Shown: positions 14,803 to 24,203, counted from the stretch's first letter. The stretch is 58,230 nucleotides of DNA from Clostridia bacterium (GCA_017463245.1 JAFTPN010000070.1:1-58230), one strand, 5' to 3'. Made by a program: numbers and translations. The notes: a model not told the origin generated them from the letters alone.

Positions 14803-15142
14803 ACAGAAGCTTCGCGGCCTGATGGGGCTGTGCGTGCGGGCAAGGCAGGCGGTGTTTGGTGAGGATGGATGCTTGAAAACCATCCGATCCGGTAACTGCG
14901 GTGTGCTGCTGATGGACAGCGGCGCCTCGCCCGCCACAAAAAAGAAGTACCGCGATGCCTGCGCTCACGCGGGCGTAACGCTGGGAATCATACCTGAAGG
15001 AATGCTGCTGGAGGCAACCTCACGCCCGGGCATGGCCATGGCCATCCCCAAGGGCGGGCTGGCACAGCAGATCACCCGGCTGCTGGATGCAGCCGACCCA
15101 ATACAATCGGCAAATAATTGCGGGGGTGCAAGCGTCGAATGA
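14789..15142 (+). CDS. ylxQ: L7Ae/L30e/Gadd45-family RNA-binding protein YlxQ
   Basis: 117 residues. The L7Ae fold is indicated by [15 protein letters not shown], the [16 protein letters not shown] strand-helix and the [25 protein letters not shown] strand pair. A kink-turn RNA-binding role is expected from the family; its specific RNA is unknown. The start overlaps rnpM and the stop overlaps the infB start (ATGA), so it is embedded in the coupled operon. Confidence 0.9.
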   Translation: MFLDEQKLRGLMGLCVRARQAVFGEDGCLKTIRSGNCGVLLMDSGASPATKKKYRDACAHAGVTLGIIPEGMLLEATSRPGMAMAIPKGGLAQQITRLLDAADPIQSANNCGGASVE

Positions 15143-18015
15143 CGAATGTGAAGAGTAAAGGTGCTACGAAGGAGCTGGCTGTTGAAGCCCAGAAGGTGCT
15201 GGGCGACGCCACCCGTGTGCGCAAGGGAGCTGACAGCCTGGTTCAGTCCCTGAAGAAGCTGGAAAACCGCTTCCAGCGTGAAAAGGAGGAGGCCGCTGCC
15301 CAGCTGCGCCGCGAGGAGCAGCAGAAGGCCATCGCCTCCCACTCCAAGGCATTTACCATGCTGGACGATGAGGACAAGGCTCAGATCGCCGCTGCTGAGG
15401 CTGCCGAAAAGGCTGCCAAGGAAGCTGCTGCCAAGGCCGCTGCCGAGAAGGCTGCCGCTGAAGCTGCTGCCGCCAAGGCCGCCCAGGAAAAGGCTGCTGC
15501 CGAAGCTGCCGCTGCCAAGGCTGCCGAGGAAAAGGCCAAGGCCGCTGCCGCCAAGGCTGCGGAGCCCAAGAAGCCTGCCATCGGCCAGATCATCAGCCGT
15601 CCCGGCCAGCAGCCCCAGCCCCAGAAGCCTGTGGGTCTGGCGCCCAATGTGATCCGTGCGCCCCAGCCCGCTCGCCCCGTGCAGCAGGGTCAGCAGGGTG
15701 CCCGTCCGGCTGGCCCCTATGGCCGTCCTGCCAATCCCCAGGGTCCCTACGGCCGTCCTGCCAACCCGCAGGGTCCCTATGGCCGTCCCGCCAATCCCCA
15801 GGGACCTTACGGCCGCCCTGCCAATCCTCAGGGTCCCTATGGCCGTCCCGCTAACCCCCAGGGTCAGCAGGGCCAGTTCGCCCGTCCTGCCCAGGGCGGC
15901 GCGGCTCGTCCCCAGGGTCAGTTCGGCCGTCCTGCCGGTGCCCCCGGCCAGGGTGGCTTCGGCCAGCGTCCCGCTCCCGGTGGAGCGCCCCGTCCCGGCA
16001 TGGGCGGCGGCCGTCCCCAGGGCGGCATGAGCCGCAGCAAGGCGCCGGAGCTGGCTCCTCCCATGGAGAAGGAGCGCGTCTCCAACTACGATCCCAACAA
16101 GAAGAACTACGTGCGCCAGCACGATCCCGAGCGTGTGACCCGCAACCGCAAGCAGGAAGCCCGCAACAATTTCAATGGCTACGATGATGATGTGATCCGC
16201 GGCGGCAAGCGCTCCCGCGTGAAGAAGCCCTCTGCCCAGCAGATGATGGCGCCCATCAAGATCGAGACTGCCTACATGGCGGGCGATACCATTGTTGTGC
16301 GCGACCTGTGCGAGAAGATCGGCAAGACCTCCGGCGAGATCATCAAGAAGCTGTTCCTGCTGGGCAACATGGCCACCATCAACAGCGAGATCGACTTCGA
16401 TACCGCCCAGCTGGTCTGCTCCGACTTCGACATCACCCTGGAGCGCAAGGCCGAGCAGACTGCCGAGGACGCCCTGGTGGCCGAGGACTTCACCGATACC
16501 GAAGAGAACCTGCTGCCCCGTCCCCCGGTGGTCACCATCATGGGTCACGTCGACCACGGCAAGACCAGCCTGCTGGACTACATCCGTTCCAGCCGCGTCA
16601 CCGCTGGCGAGGCAGGCGGCATTACCCAGCACATCGGCGCTTACACCGTGGATGTGGATGGCCAGGCCATCACCTTCCTGGATACCCCCGGCCACGAGGC
16701 CTTCACCGCCATGCGTGCCCGCGGCACCCAGGCCACGGACATCGCCGTGCTGGTGGTCGCCGCTGACGACTCCGTGATGCCCCAGACCGTGGAATCCATC
16801 AACCATGCCAAGGCTGCCGAGGTGCCGGTGATCGTTGCCATCAACAAGATGGATAAGCCCACCGCCAACCCCGATCGCGTGAAGCAGGATCTGACCAACT
16901 ACGGCATTGTGTGCGAAGACTGGGGCGGCGACACCATCTGCGTGCCTGTGTCCGCCCTCACCGGCGACGGCGTGGATGAGCTGCTGGAAATGATCCTCAT
17001 GCAGGCCGAAATGCTGGAGCTGCGCGCCAATCCCAACCGCTTGGCCAAGGGCGTTATCGTCGAGGCCAAGCTGGACAAGGCTCGCGGCCCCCTGGCCACC
17101 GTGCTGCTCCAGAATGGTACCCTCCACGTGGGCGACAACATCGTTGCCGGTCTGGCTGCTGGCCGCGTCCGCGCCCTGATCAACGACCGGGGCGAGAAGG
17201 TGCAGTCCGCTGGCCCCTCCATGCCCGTGGAGATCATGGGCTTCGATGAGGTTCCCTCTGCTGGCGATGAGATGATCGCCGTGGGTGACGATCACCTGTC
17301 CCGCAAGGTGGCCGACGAGCGCCGCGAGAAGCTGCGTGCCTCCCGCGAAGCCACCGCCGCCAAGATGAGCATGGAGAACCTCTTCTCCAGCCTGGAGGAA
17401 GGCAAGACCGTGACCCTGAACCTGATCATCAAGGCCGATGTGCAGGGTTCTGTGGAGGCCGTGAAGCAGGCCATGCTGAAGCTCACCTCCGACGAGGTGA
17501 AGGTGCGTGTGCTGCACTCCGGTGCTGGCGCCGTGACCAAGGACGACGTGAACCTGGCCAGCGCCTTCAACGCCATCATCATTGGCTTCAACGTGCGCCC
17601 CGATGCTTCCGCCCGCGAGGCTGCCGAGAAGGAAAAGGTGGATGTGCGCCTGTACACCATCATCTACAAGGCCATCGAGGACATGGAGAAGGCCATGAAG
17701 GGCCTGCTGGAGCCGGAGTACAAGGAAGTGCTGCTGGGTCATGCGGAAGTCCGCAACGTGTTCAAGATCACCGGCGCGGGCATCATTGCCGGCTGCTATG
17801 TGCAGGACGGCAAGGTGCAGCGTAACGCCCAGGTGCGCCTCCTGCGCGACAACGTGGTCGTCTTTGAGGGCAAGCTCTCCAGCCTGCGCCATCTCAAGGA
17901 AGACGTGAAGGAAATGAAGGAAGGCTTCGAGTGCGGTATGTCCCTTGAAGGTCACAACGACATCAAGGAAGGCGACATCGTCGAGTGCTTCATCATGGAA
18001 GAAATCCCGCGGTAA
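15139..18015 (+). CDS. infB: Translation initiation factor IF-2
   Basis: 958 residues from ATG 15139, which overlaps the ylxQ stop. Residues 1-160 are a charged Ala/Lys/Glu helical region, 160-310 a Pro/Gly/Gln-rich linker holding five exact decapeptide repeats, about 375-430 the IF2N domain, and then the GTPase with G1 [10 protein letters not shown]3 DTPGHEAF and G4 NKMD. Domains II-IV follow (end [11 protein letters not shown]). It delivers fMet-tRNA to the 30S subunit and promotes subunit joining. A TTG at 15118 is in frame but less plausible. Confidence 0.97.
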   Translation: MTNVKSKGATKELAVEAQKVLGDATRVRKGADSLVQSLKKLENRFQREKEEAAAQLRREEQQKAIASHSKAFTMLDDEDKAQIAAAEAAEKAAKEAAAKAAAEKAAAEAAAAKAAQEKAAAEAAAAKAAEEKAKAAAAKAAEPKKPAIGQIISRPGQQPQPQKPVGLAPNVIRAPQPARPVQQGQQGARPAGPYGRPANPQGPYGRPANPQGPYGRPANPQGPYGRPANPQGPYGRPANPQGQQGQFARPAQGGAARPQGQFGRPAGAPGQGGFGQRPAPGGAPRPGMGGGRPQGGMSRSKAPELAPPMEKERVSNYDPNKKNYVRQHDPERVTRNRKQEARNNFNGYDDDVIRGGKRSRVKKPSAQQMMAPIKIETAYMAGDTIVVRDLCEKIGKTSGEIIKKLFLLGNMATINSEIDFDTAQLVCSDFDITLERKAEQTAEDALVAEDFTDTEENLLPRPPVVTIMGHVDHGKTSLLDYIRSSRVTAGEAGGITQHIGAYTVDVDGQAITFLDTPGHEAFTAMRARGTQATDIAVLVVAADDSVMPQTVESINHAKAAEVPVIVAINKMDKPTANPDRVKQDLTNYGIVCEDWGGDTICVPVSALTGDGVDELLEMILMQAEMLELRANPNRLAKGVIVEAKLDKARGPLATVLLQNGTLHVGDNIVAGLAAGRVRALINDRGEKVQSAGPSMPVEIMGFDEVPSAGDEMIAVGDDHLSRKVADERREKLRASREATAAKMSMENLFSSLEEGKTVTLNLIIKADVQGSVEAVKQAMLKLTSDEVKVRVLHSGAGAVTKDDVNLASAFNAIIIGFNVRPDASAREAAEKEKVDVRLYTIIYKAIEDMEKAMKGLLEPEYKEVLLGHAEVRNVFKITGAGIIAGCYVQDGKVQRNAQVRLLRDNVVVFEGKLSSLRHLKEDVKEMKEGFECGMSLEGHNDIKEGDIVECFIMEEIPR
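15712..15861 (+). repeat. Five tandem 30-bp repeats in infB
   Basis: Exactly 5 x 30 bases encode [10 protein letters not shown] five times (IF-2 residues 192-241). Synonymous third positions vary between copies, so the array is not a very recent amplification. Confidence 0.95.
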
Positions 18016-18486
18016 GGGGCTTTGCCCCTTACAACCCCACCAGAGGGGCTTTCAGCCCCTCTGGACTCCCTGACCAAAGGGCCGTTCGGCCCTCTGGACT
18101 CCCATGCGGGGAGGGTGTTTCAAGGTGGGGACAAGCAGGGGTCACGCCGCGCTATGGGCGCGCCGCGACGCGGGAGAAGTAGCCAAAAGCCTCCCTCTCG
18201 AGGGAGGTGGCAGCCGCTTGCGGCTGACGGAGGGAGTGGTTCTGCCACTTGCCTCAACACGCTACTTTTTTCCACCATTGTAGGGGCGATCTGTGATCGC
18301 CCGCACCAACGCCCTGGGGCAAGCTGCTTCAGGGCGTTGCGGGTATCTGTAACAGGCGAAACTTGCCCGTCAAAATCGGACAAGCCATTCGCCGAAAGGG
18401 ATTCTCAAGGGATGAAATCCCTTGAGCGGAGTCCAGAGGCAGAGCCTCTGGCGGGTTGTCAGGGCAGAGCCCTGACCAGGAGACGT
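18016..18486. repeat. Composite palindromic repeat block between infB and rbfA
   Basis: This 471-base spacer holds several repeat units found elsewhere in the window: short GC hairpins (TTTGCCCC and CCAGAGGGG types, 18016-18125), a CTCCCTC/GAGGGAG element (18184-18246), a GTAGGGGCGATC palindrome (18280-18303), and the GAGTCCAGAGGCAGAGCC and TCAGGG/CCCTGA hairpins (18428-18478). No coding potential was seen. The last hairpin ends just before the rbfA ribosome site. Confidence 0.8.
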
Positions 18487-18873
18487 ATGAACAATAATTT
18501 TCAGCGTATTGACCGTATTTCTGAGGAGGTTCGCCGGGAGGTGGATCGGATCATCCGCGAGGAGCTGAACGATCCCCGCATTGCTGGTACTTTCTCCATC
18601 ACCCGTGCTGAGGTGACCCGCGACCTGCGGTTTGCCAAGATCTTTGTTTCTGTGCTGGAGGATGACAAGCGCGATGACATGCTCAAGGCGCTCAAGAGCG
18701 CTGCGGGCTACATCCGCCGCGAGCTGGCGCGGGGCATTGTGATCCGCCAAAGCCCGGAATTGTCCTTTGTGAAGGACGAGAACATTGCCTATGGCGTACA
18801 CATTGCCAAGGTACTGGCTGATGTGCAGAAGACGGAAGGAATGAATGCCAATGGAACTGATCCGGAGGCCTGA
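18487..18873 (+). CDS. rbfA: Ribosome-binding factor A
   Basis: 128 residues. It has the RbfA KH-like fold text RIDRISEEVRREVDRIIREELNDPRI and RDLRFAKIFVSVLED, ending in HIAKVLADVQ. It is needed for late 30S maturation around helix 1 of 16S rRNA. CAGGAG precedes ATG 18487. An open frame extends upstream through the repeat block but lacks family similarity there. It overlaps nrnA by 23 bases. Confidence 0.95.
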   Translation: MNNNFQRIDRISEEVRREVDRIIREELNDPRIAGTFSITRAEVTRDLRFAKIFVSVLEDDKRDDMLKALKSAAGYIRRELARGIVIRQSPELSFVKDENIAYGVHIAKVLADVQKTEGMNANGTDPEA

Positions 18874-19816
18874 TGAGGTTGCCCGGCTGATCCAGTCAGC
18901 CCAGACCATCGCCCTGTGCAGCCACGTGAACCCCGATGGCGACACCGTGGGCAGCGTGCTGGCGCTGAAGCTGGGTCTGGAGCGCCTGGGCAAGCAGGTG
19001 AGTGTATACTGCCAGGACAAGATTCCCTCCACGCTGGCCATGCTGCCTGGGGTGGGGGAGTTTCGCCATGCGGATGCGCAGCGCTACGACCTGCTGATCT
19101 GCGTGGACGTGTCCGACCAGGGTCGCATGGGCGACTGCCAGCAGCTGTTGCAGCAGGCAGAGCGCACCGCGCAGATCGACCACCACGGCACCAACCCCTG
19201 CTACACCCAGGTGAACAGCGTGGACGCCGATGCGCCTGCCACCGGCCTGCTCATCAAGGAGCAGCTGGATGTGCTGGGTGTGGGCGTTGACCGCGCCATT
19301 GCCATGTGCCTGTATGCGGCTATTTCCACCGACACGGGCAACTTCGCCTTCAACAGCACCAATGCCGAGGCTTTCCAGGTGATGGCGCAGCTGATGGACA
19401 GCGGCCTGCCCCTGGACGAGATGAACCGCGTGCTGTTCCGCCAGCGCCAGAAGCCCCATGTGCGCCTGCTGGCACGGGCGCTGAGCAGCCTCACCTTCCA
19501 CGCGGAGGAGCGCATCACCGCCATGCGGCTGACCTATCAGGACTTCCTGGACTGCGGCGCTCTGCCGGAGCACGCCGACGCCATTGTGAATTATGGCCTG
19601 GACATCCCCGGCGTGCATATGGCGCTGCTGGCGAGGGAAAATGAAGATGGCAGCATCAAAATGGCGCTGCGTGCCGTGGCGCCTGCCCGGGTGGACGAGA
19701 TCGCCCGCAGCTTTGGCGGCGGCGGCCACGCCCAAGCCTCTGGCTGCACCCTGCACACCTCCCTGAACGAGGCGGTGGAAGCGGTGCTCGCTGCCATGAA
19801 CAAAACCATCCAATGA
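18851..19816 (+). CDS. nrnA: DHH/DHHA1 phosphoesterase, NrnA-like nanoRNase/pAp phosphatase
   Basis: 321 residues. DHH-family motifs are present in order: SHVNPDGDTVGS, the VDVSDQ metal ligand, IDHHGTNP, and the C-terminal DHHA1 motif FGGGGHAQASGC. Family members degrade 2-5 nt RNAs and dephosphorylate 3'-phosphoadenosine 5'-phosphate. Candidate starts are 18845 and 18851; the GGAAGGA site fits 18851 slightly better. Its place between rbfA and truB is standard for Firmicutes. Confidence 0.92.
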   Translation: MELIRRPDEVARLIQSAQTIALCSHVNPDGDTVGSVLALKLGLERLGKQVSVYCQDKIPSTLAMLPGVGEFRHADAQRYDLLICVDVSDQGRMGDCQQLLQQAERTAQIDHHGTNPCYTQVNSVDADAPATGLLIKEQLDVLGVGVDRAIAMCLYAAISTDTGNFAFNSTNAEAFQVMAQLMDSGLPLDEMNRVLFRQRQKPHVRLLARALSSLTFHAEERITAMRLTYQDFLDCGALPEHADAIVNYGLDIPGVHMALLARENEDGSIKMALRAVAPARVDEIARSFGGGGHAQASGCTLHTSLNEAVEAVLAAMNKTIQ

Positions 19817-19826
19817 GGTTGGATCG

Positions 19827-20720
19827 ATGAATGGATTTCTGAATATCCTCAAGCCGCCGGGCATGACCTCCGCCGCTGTGGTGGCGCAGGTTCGCCGCCT
19901 GACGGGGGAAAAGCGGGTCGGCCACGCCGGAACGCTGGACCCGGAAGCCGCCGGCGTGCTGCCTGTGATGATAGGCAAGGCTGCGCGGCTTTTCGATTAT
20001 CTGGTGGACAAGGAAAAGGAATACGTGGCCGAGTGCGCCTTTGGCGTGGCTACCGATACCCAGGACGCCACCGGCAAGGTCATCGCCTCCGGGGAGAACT
20101 ACCCCAGCTATGCGCAGGTGCAAGCGGCCTCCCGCCAGCTCATCGGCGATATCTGGCAGCGCCCCAGCATGTACAGCGCCATCAAGCAGGACGGCGTGGC
20201 CATGTACGAGCGCGCCCGCCGGGGCGAGAGCGTGGAGGTACCCCTGCGCCAGGTACACGTGGCGTCTATCGACTTTCACGGCGAAATGCCCGACCATGGC
20301 GTGCTGATGACCATCCGCTGCGGGCGGGGGACGTACATTCGCTCCATCTGCAACGATCTGGGCGAGCTGGTGGGCTGCCCGGCGCATATGCGGTTCCTGC
20401 TGCGCAGCCAGAGCGGCGTGTTCCGGCTGGACACCGCCATGACCCTGGAGGAAGCAACTGCCCTGAAGGAGACCGGCGAGCTTGGCGAGCGCCTGCTGGC
20501 GCTGGACATGCCCCTGCAGCATCTGCCCCGGGTGGATGTGCGCCCTGGCCTGCGCAAGCAGGTGGAAAACGGTGTGAAGCTGCCCCTGAAACGGGTGGAC
20601 GGTGACGAGCTGGCGGAAGGCCAGGCCACGAGAGTGTATTTGGACAACGAATTCTGGGGCATGGCGGCGCGGGAAGGCGATATGCTGGTGTGGCGTGCGC
20701 TGATCGCCCCGGAAGGCTGA
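19827..20720 (+). CDS. truB: tRNA pseudouridine-55 synthase TruB
   Basis: 297 residues. The catalytic Asp lies in GHAGTLDPEAAGVLPV. Other family text is FLNILKPPGMTS at the start, RRGESVEVPLRQVHV, and RCGRGTYIRSICNDLG. A C-terminal PUA-like extension runs to the end. It forms pseudouridine 55 in the tRNA T-loop. GAGGTTGG precedes ATG 19827, ten bases after nrnA. Confidence 0.95.
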   Translation: MNGFLNILKPPGMTSAAVVAQVRRLTGEKRVGHAGTLDPEAAGVLPVMIGKAARLFDYLVDKEKEYVAECAFGVATDTQDATGKVIASGENYPSYAQVQAASRQLIGDIWQRPSMYSAIKQDGVAMYERARRGESVEVPLRQVHVASIDFHGEMPDHGVLMTIRCGRGTYIRSICNDLGELVGCPAHMRFLLRSQSGVFRLDTAMTLEEATALKETGELGERLLALDMPLQHLPRVDVRPGLRKQVENGVKLPLKRVDGDELAEGQATRVYLDNEFWGMAAREGDMLVWRALIAPEG

Positions 20721-20733
20721 AAGGAGGCGCGGC

Positions 20734-21651
20734 ATGCGCATTCTGCGTGATCCCAGGGCGTTGCAGCCCTGCGTGCTGGTGCTGGGGATGTTCGACGGCG
20801 TGCATCGCGGCCATCAGGCGCTGCTGATGGCGGGACTGGCGCTGGCTGAGGAAAACGGTCTGCCCCTGAACGTCTGCACCTTTGAGCCCCATCCCATGCG
20901 GGTGCTGCGGCCGGAAAAAGCGCCGCCCCTGCTGACCACTCTCACCGAGCGGGCGCGGCTGATGGCGGACTTTGGTGTGGACAATCTGTGCATCCTGCCC
21001 TTCAATATGGAAACCGCTGCCCAGTCACCAGAGGACTTCATGGCGGCGCTGGTGGCGCATTATCAGCCCAGGCATGTGGTGTGCGGCTTTAACTTCACCT
21101 TCGGCTATCGCGGCATGGGCAATGGCGAAAGCCTCCGGGCTTACGGCGCAGACCATGGCTTTGCGGTGACCATCGTGCCGGAGGTGGTGCTGGGGGGCGA
21201 GAGCGTCAGCTCCACCCGCATCCGCGGTCTGCTGGAAAAGGGCAGCATCCATGAGGCCACCCGCCTCCTGGGTCACAGCTACAGCCTCAGCGGCCGGGTG
21301 ATGGACGGCAAGCACATTGGCCGCACCATGGGCTATCCCACGGCCAACGTGGCCATCCCCCAGGGCAAGGTGCTGCCGGCCTTTGGCGTGTATGCCTGCT
21401 GGATGCAGGCGGGGGAGTTCATCTACCCCGCCGTGGTGAACGTGGGTCGCCACCCCACCCTGCCGGAGGGCAGCGTGACCGTGGAAGCCTACGCCCTGGA
21501 CGAGGAGCTTTCCCTCTACGGTCAGAAGGTGCGGCTGCTGTTCCTGGACTTCCTGCGCCCGGAGAAGAAATTCGACGGCGTGGAGCAGCTGAAAGCCCAG
21601 ATCGACCGGGACGCCCAGGAGGCAAGGGAATATTTTGACGAGTTGGTATAA
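20734..21651 (+). CDS. ribF: Bifunctional riboflavin kinase/FAD synthetase
   Basis: 305 residues. The N-terminal FAD synthetase nucleotidyltransferase has GMFDGVHRGHQALL and a later SSTRIRGLLEKG; the C-terminal riboflavin kinase has GRTMGYPTANV and the VNVGRHPTL segment. It makes FMN and FAD from riboflavin. AAAGGAGG precedes ATG 20734. It is the last gene of the operon, followed six bases later by a strong terminator. Confidence 0.96.
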   Translation: MRILRDPRALQPCVLVLGMFDGVHRGHQALLMAGLALAEENGLPLNVCTFEPHPMRVLRPEKAPPLLTTLTERARLMADFGVDNLCILPFNMETAAQSPEDFMAALVAHYQPRHVVCGFNFTFGYRGMGNGESLRAYGADHGFAVTIVPEVVLGGESVSSTRIRGLLEKGSIHEATRLLGHSYSLSGRVMDGKHIGRTMGYPTANVAIPQGKVLPAFGVYACWMQAGEFIYPAVVNVGRHPTLPEGSVTVEAYALDEELSLYGQKVRLLFLDFLRPEKKFDGVEQLKAQIDRDAQEAREYFDELV

Positions 21652-21656
21652 GAAAC

Positions 21657-21693
21657 GCTCCCCTTTGCGTGACTGCGAAGGGGAGCATTTTTT
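21657..21693 (+). terminator. Terminator of the rimP-ribF operon
   Basis: GCTCCCCTT (21657-21665) pairs with AAGGGGAGC (21678-21686), followed by a six-T run. Confidence 0.92.
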
Positions 21694-21730
21694 GTGCGTA
21701 GCTAAGTTTGTGGGTGGGGAATGTGGCCTT

Positions 21731-21846
21731 CCACCTCATCAGTCGCCCAAGGGCGACAGCTTCCCCTCAAGGGGAAGCCTTTGGCGGTGAGCATATTCTT
21801 TGCCTTCCCCTTGAGGGGAAGGTGGCCGTGAGGCCGGATGAGGTGG
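21731..21846. repeat. CCACCTCATC...GATGAGGTGG palindromic repeat (family A), copy 1
   Basis: 116 bases bounded by inverted CCACCTCATC/GATGAGGTGG ends. Inside are a GTCGCC/GGCGAC hairpin and two TTCCCCT...AGGGGAA hairpins around a variable centre. Other copies are at 26349-26462, 40678-40801 and 44490-44604. It resembles a MITE or REP-like element without coding capacity. Confidence 0.85.
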
Positions 21847-21872
21847 AACGCCGCAAGAACAGCACAGCATAT

Positions 21873-22466
21873 TTATGGTTTCCTGCAAATGATAATATTC
21901 GCAAACGGTGTCTCGAGAAGGTTAACAGCCTCCAACGATGTTTTGCTGATGAGCCCCAGTATGTTTTCAGGTGTATCAGGGTAGATCTTCAGCTTGCGGG
22001 AACCCATGTCTATGAAATCATCCTGATTCTTATCGATGGATAAGCACAAGCGCCCGTTGGGTCGCAGCAGAGCGGCCGCTTTGCCGATGAATGCTGCCTT
22101 GTCCTCAAAGTGCATCAGGGTCAATGAGGAATAGACAACATCGAAAGTTTCAGAGAAAGAATGGTGCAGGAAATCATCACAAATCAATGAAACATTGGAG
22201 AAATCCGATAGGTTTGCGGCTGCACGCTCAATGGTCTTGGGGGAAATGTCAATTCCGGTGAGCTGAAAGCAGCAGGGCGCAACCTTCCGGGCAATTCTTC
22301 CTGTTCCTATACCGATTTCCAAAACGGTTTTGCCAGAGTCCAGCTGCATCTGGTCAATGAATGCAGCGCCGTCCCATTGATCCATGTATTCTTGCAATTC
22401 GGGCGGATCGTGGAAGGGATCGTTGTCCTCATCGATCAATAGATCGTAGTGATTCACCACATTCAT
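21873..22466 (-). CDS. Class I SAM-dependent methyltransferase
   Basis: 197 residues. Motif I is VLEIGIGTGRIA, followed by LTGIDISPKTIERA, the CDDFLHH segment and FDVVYSSLTLMHF. Overall it is a stand-alone small-molecule methyltransferase of unknown substrate. The coding region is visibly AT-richer than its neighbours, which could indicate recent acquisition. It ends near a family A repeat and begins three bases after the stop of the DUF4349 gene, so it may be the last gene of the sigma-factor operon. Confidence 0.85.
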   Translation of the reverse strand: MNVVNHYDLLIDEDNDPFHDPPELQEYMDQWDGAAFIDQMQLDSGKTVLEIGIGTGRIARKVAPCCFQLTGIDISPKTIERAAANLSDFSNVSLICDDFLHHSFSETFDVVYSSLTLMHFEDKAAFIGKAAALLRPNGRLCLSIDKNQDDFIDMGSRKLKIYPDTPENILGLISKTSLEAVNLLETPFANIIICRKP

Positions 22467-22469
22467 GAT

Positions 22470-23540
22470 TTACTTCCTCCGCTTCCTGATGATCTTCACC
22501 ACGATCACCATCACCGCCACCACCCCAATGAAGGGCAGCGCTGCGGCCAGGAACACCGCCATGTCGCCCATGAACTCGGTGAAGGCCTCCCAGCCGGTCT
22601 GGATGGCGTCCATCAGGCGCTCGCCCAAGGACTTCTCCACATCGGTCAGGCTGTCGGCGGGGATCTCCTCCTGCAGGGACACGTCCACCGTGGCATAGTC
22701 CACCTGGCGGTCGGTGCTGTTCAGGCTGGCCTGCAGGCGATCGATCTGGTACTGAGTATCGGCTATCTGACTTTCCAGCGCCAGCAGGTCAGAAAGGTCG
22801 GCAGCGTCGGTCATCAGGGCTTGCAGGCGTGCCATCAGCGCCTGCTGGGTCTCCAGGCGGGTCTGGGTGTCGTAATAGGATTCGGTCACATCGTCGGCGG
22901 ACTCGCTGCGGCGGGTGATGCGGCCTGCATCGCCAGCGCCGGTGAGGAAGGCGTCCAGCTCGGCGGAGGGGATGCGCAGGGTCAGGTTGGCGGTGCGGCG
23001 GATGCCGGAGGCGTTCTCGTAGCAGTAGGAGATCCAGCCGCCCTTTTCCTCGCACAGCTGCTTGAGGGAGGCCAGGCTCTCGTCAAACTGCTGGGTGGTG
23101 ATGGTCAGGCTGGCGGTGCGGATGATCTTCTTTGCCTCGGTGGCTTCTTCCACGGCCATGTCGGAGGTGGACTTGGCCATCATCACCATGCCGCCATCGT
23201 AGCTGGCCTCGCTGTCGTAAACGGTGTCGCTGGCGGAACCGGCAGCCCGCAGGCTGTAGCCATTGGTGGCGCCATAGCTGGTGTAGCCGTATTCCTCCTG
23301 GGTAGATTTGCTGGGCGCCAGGTCGTCGCGGGTGAGCAGGGTGCCGCCCACCACAAACACCAGCGCGGCCGCCACGGAAAGGATGCGGGTCCAGGAGTTG
23401 CGTTTGTTGGTCTTCTGCATAGCTTCTTCCTCCACTTTCATCATCCAGCCGGCGTGGAAGTCCTCCGGCATGGGGGGCACGTCTTCCTGCAGGCTGCGGA
23501 GGTCCTGATCAAGCTTGTCAAAGTTCTCGGTGCTGTTCAT
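22470..23540 (-). CDS. DUF4349 membrane protein, probable partner of the adjacent sigma factor
   Basis: 356 residues. A short cytoplasmic N-terminus (1-48) is followed by one membrane helix (about 51-66), an extracytoplasmic DUF4349 region with KIIRTASLTITTQQFDESL and TLRIPSAELDAFL, a coiled-coil segment (about 235-280), and a C-terminal membrane helix with a basic KIIRKRRK tail. The start overlaps the sigma factor stop. The topology and pairing suggest an anti-sigma or signal-sensing protein, though DUF4349 itself has no proven role. Confidence 0.8.
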   Translation of the reverse strand: MNSTENFDKLDQDLRSLQEDVPPMPEDFHAGWMMKVEEEAMQKTNKRNSWTRILSVAAALVFVVGGTLLTRDDLAPSKSTQEEYGYTSYGATNGYSLRAAGSASDTVYDSEASYDGGMVMMAKSTSDMAVEEATEAKKIIRTASLTITTQQFDESLASLKQLCEEKGGWISYCYENASGIRRTANLTLRIPSAELDAFLTGAGDAGRITRRSESADDVTESYYDTQTRLETQQALMARLQALMTDAADLSDLLALESQIADTQYQIDRLQASLNSTDRQVDYATVDVSLQEEIPADSLTDVEKSLGERLMDAIQTGWEAFTEFMGDMAVFLAAALPFIGVVAVMVIVVKIIRKRRK

Positions 23541-24130
23541 CAGGCTTTCCTCCTTTCATTGTGTTGGACGGCGCGAGATGCAGATTGTTCCCTGTTTGTC
23601 AAAATTTCTGTCAGCTTCTGCCGGGCGCGGTTGATGCGGCTCTTCACCGTGCCGGAGGCTACCCCGGTGATCTGGGCGATCTCCTCATATTTGCGGCCTT
23701 CCACGGCGCTGAGGATCAGGGCGGTGCGCATGTCCTCCGGCAGCTGGTCGATGGCCTGGTAGAGCTGCCGCTTCTCGTCCCGGCGGACAGCGGTCTCGTC
23801 AGGCTGGGGAGCGGGATCGGCAGGGTCGAAGCCGGTTTCGGCCAGGGCGTCGGTGGATTCGGCAGCGCGGCGCTTCTGCCTGCGCAAAAAGTCCACGCAG
23901 CAGGAGGAAGCAATGCGATACAGCCAGGTCTCCAGCGCGCAGTCCTGCCGATACTGGGGCAGGGCGCGCCAGGCCTTCACCATGGCCTCCTGGGCGCAGT
24001 CCCGGGCGTCCTCCATGTGGTGGATATAGTGCCAGCACACCCGCCAGATGAGCTGCTCATAGGGCGTGATGAGCTGCTCAAAGGCGGCTGTGTCGCCCTT
24101 CTGGGCGCGGCGAAGGATGAGTTCATCCAT
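23540..24130 (-). CDS. ECF-type RNA polymerase sigma factor
   Basis: 196 residues. Region 2 is seen as DARDCAQEAMVKAWRALPQYR, region 4 as GRKYEEIAQITGVASGTVKS followed by RINRARQKL. A variable Pro/Asp-rich linker joins them. The GAGG site suits the second ATG (24130), seven bases downstream, better than 24136. The gene is coupled to the DUF4349 gene by overlap and transcribed from a near-consensus promoter. Confidence 0.9.
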   Translation of the reverse strand: MDELILRRAQKGDTAAFEQLITPYEQLIWRVCWHYIHHMEDARDCAQEAMVKAWRALPQYRQDCALETWLYRIASSCCVDFLRRQKRRAAESTDALAETGFDPADPAPQPDETAVRRDEKRQLYQAIDQLPEDMRTALILSAVEGRKYEEIAQITGVASGTVKSRINRARQKLTEILTNREQSASRAVQHNERRKA

Positions 24131-24203
24131 GGGCATACCTCGCTTTCAGGGTTCACCTGAGAGTTTGACGAATGGGAAGGCGGTTTTGTTCCATCTTTTC
24201 TCC

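Noticed and set aside
14965-17955. A 996-codon minus-strand open frame opposite infB
   Set aside because: It is a shadow of the GC-rich IF-2 gene; its Gly/Leu/His-rich text matches no family and it runs against a coupled operon.
18022-18486. N-terminal extension of rbfA through the repeat block
   Set aside because: The frame is open, but it only translates repeat DNA; the RbfA domain and a good ribosome site begin at 18487.
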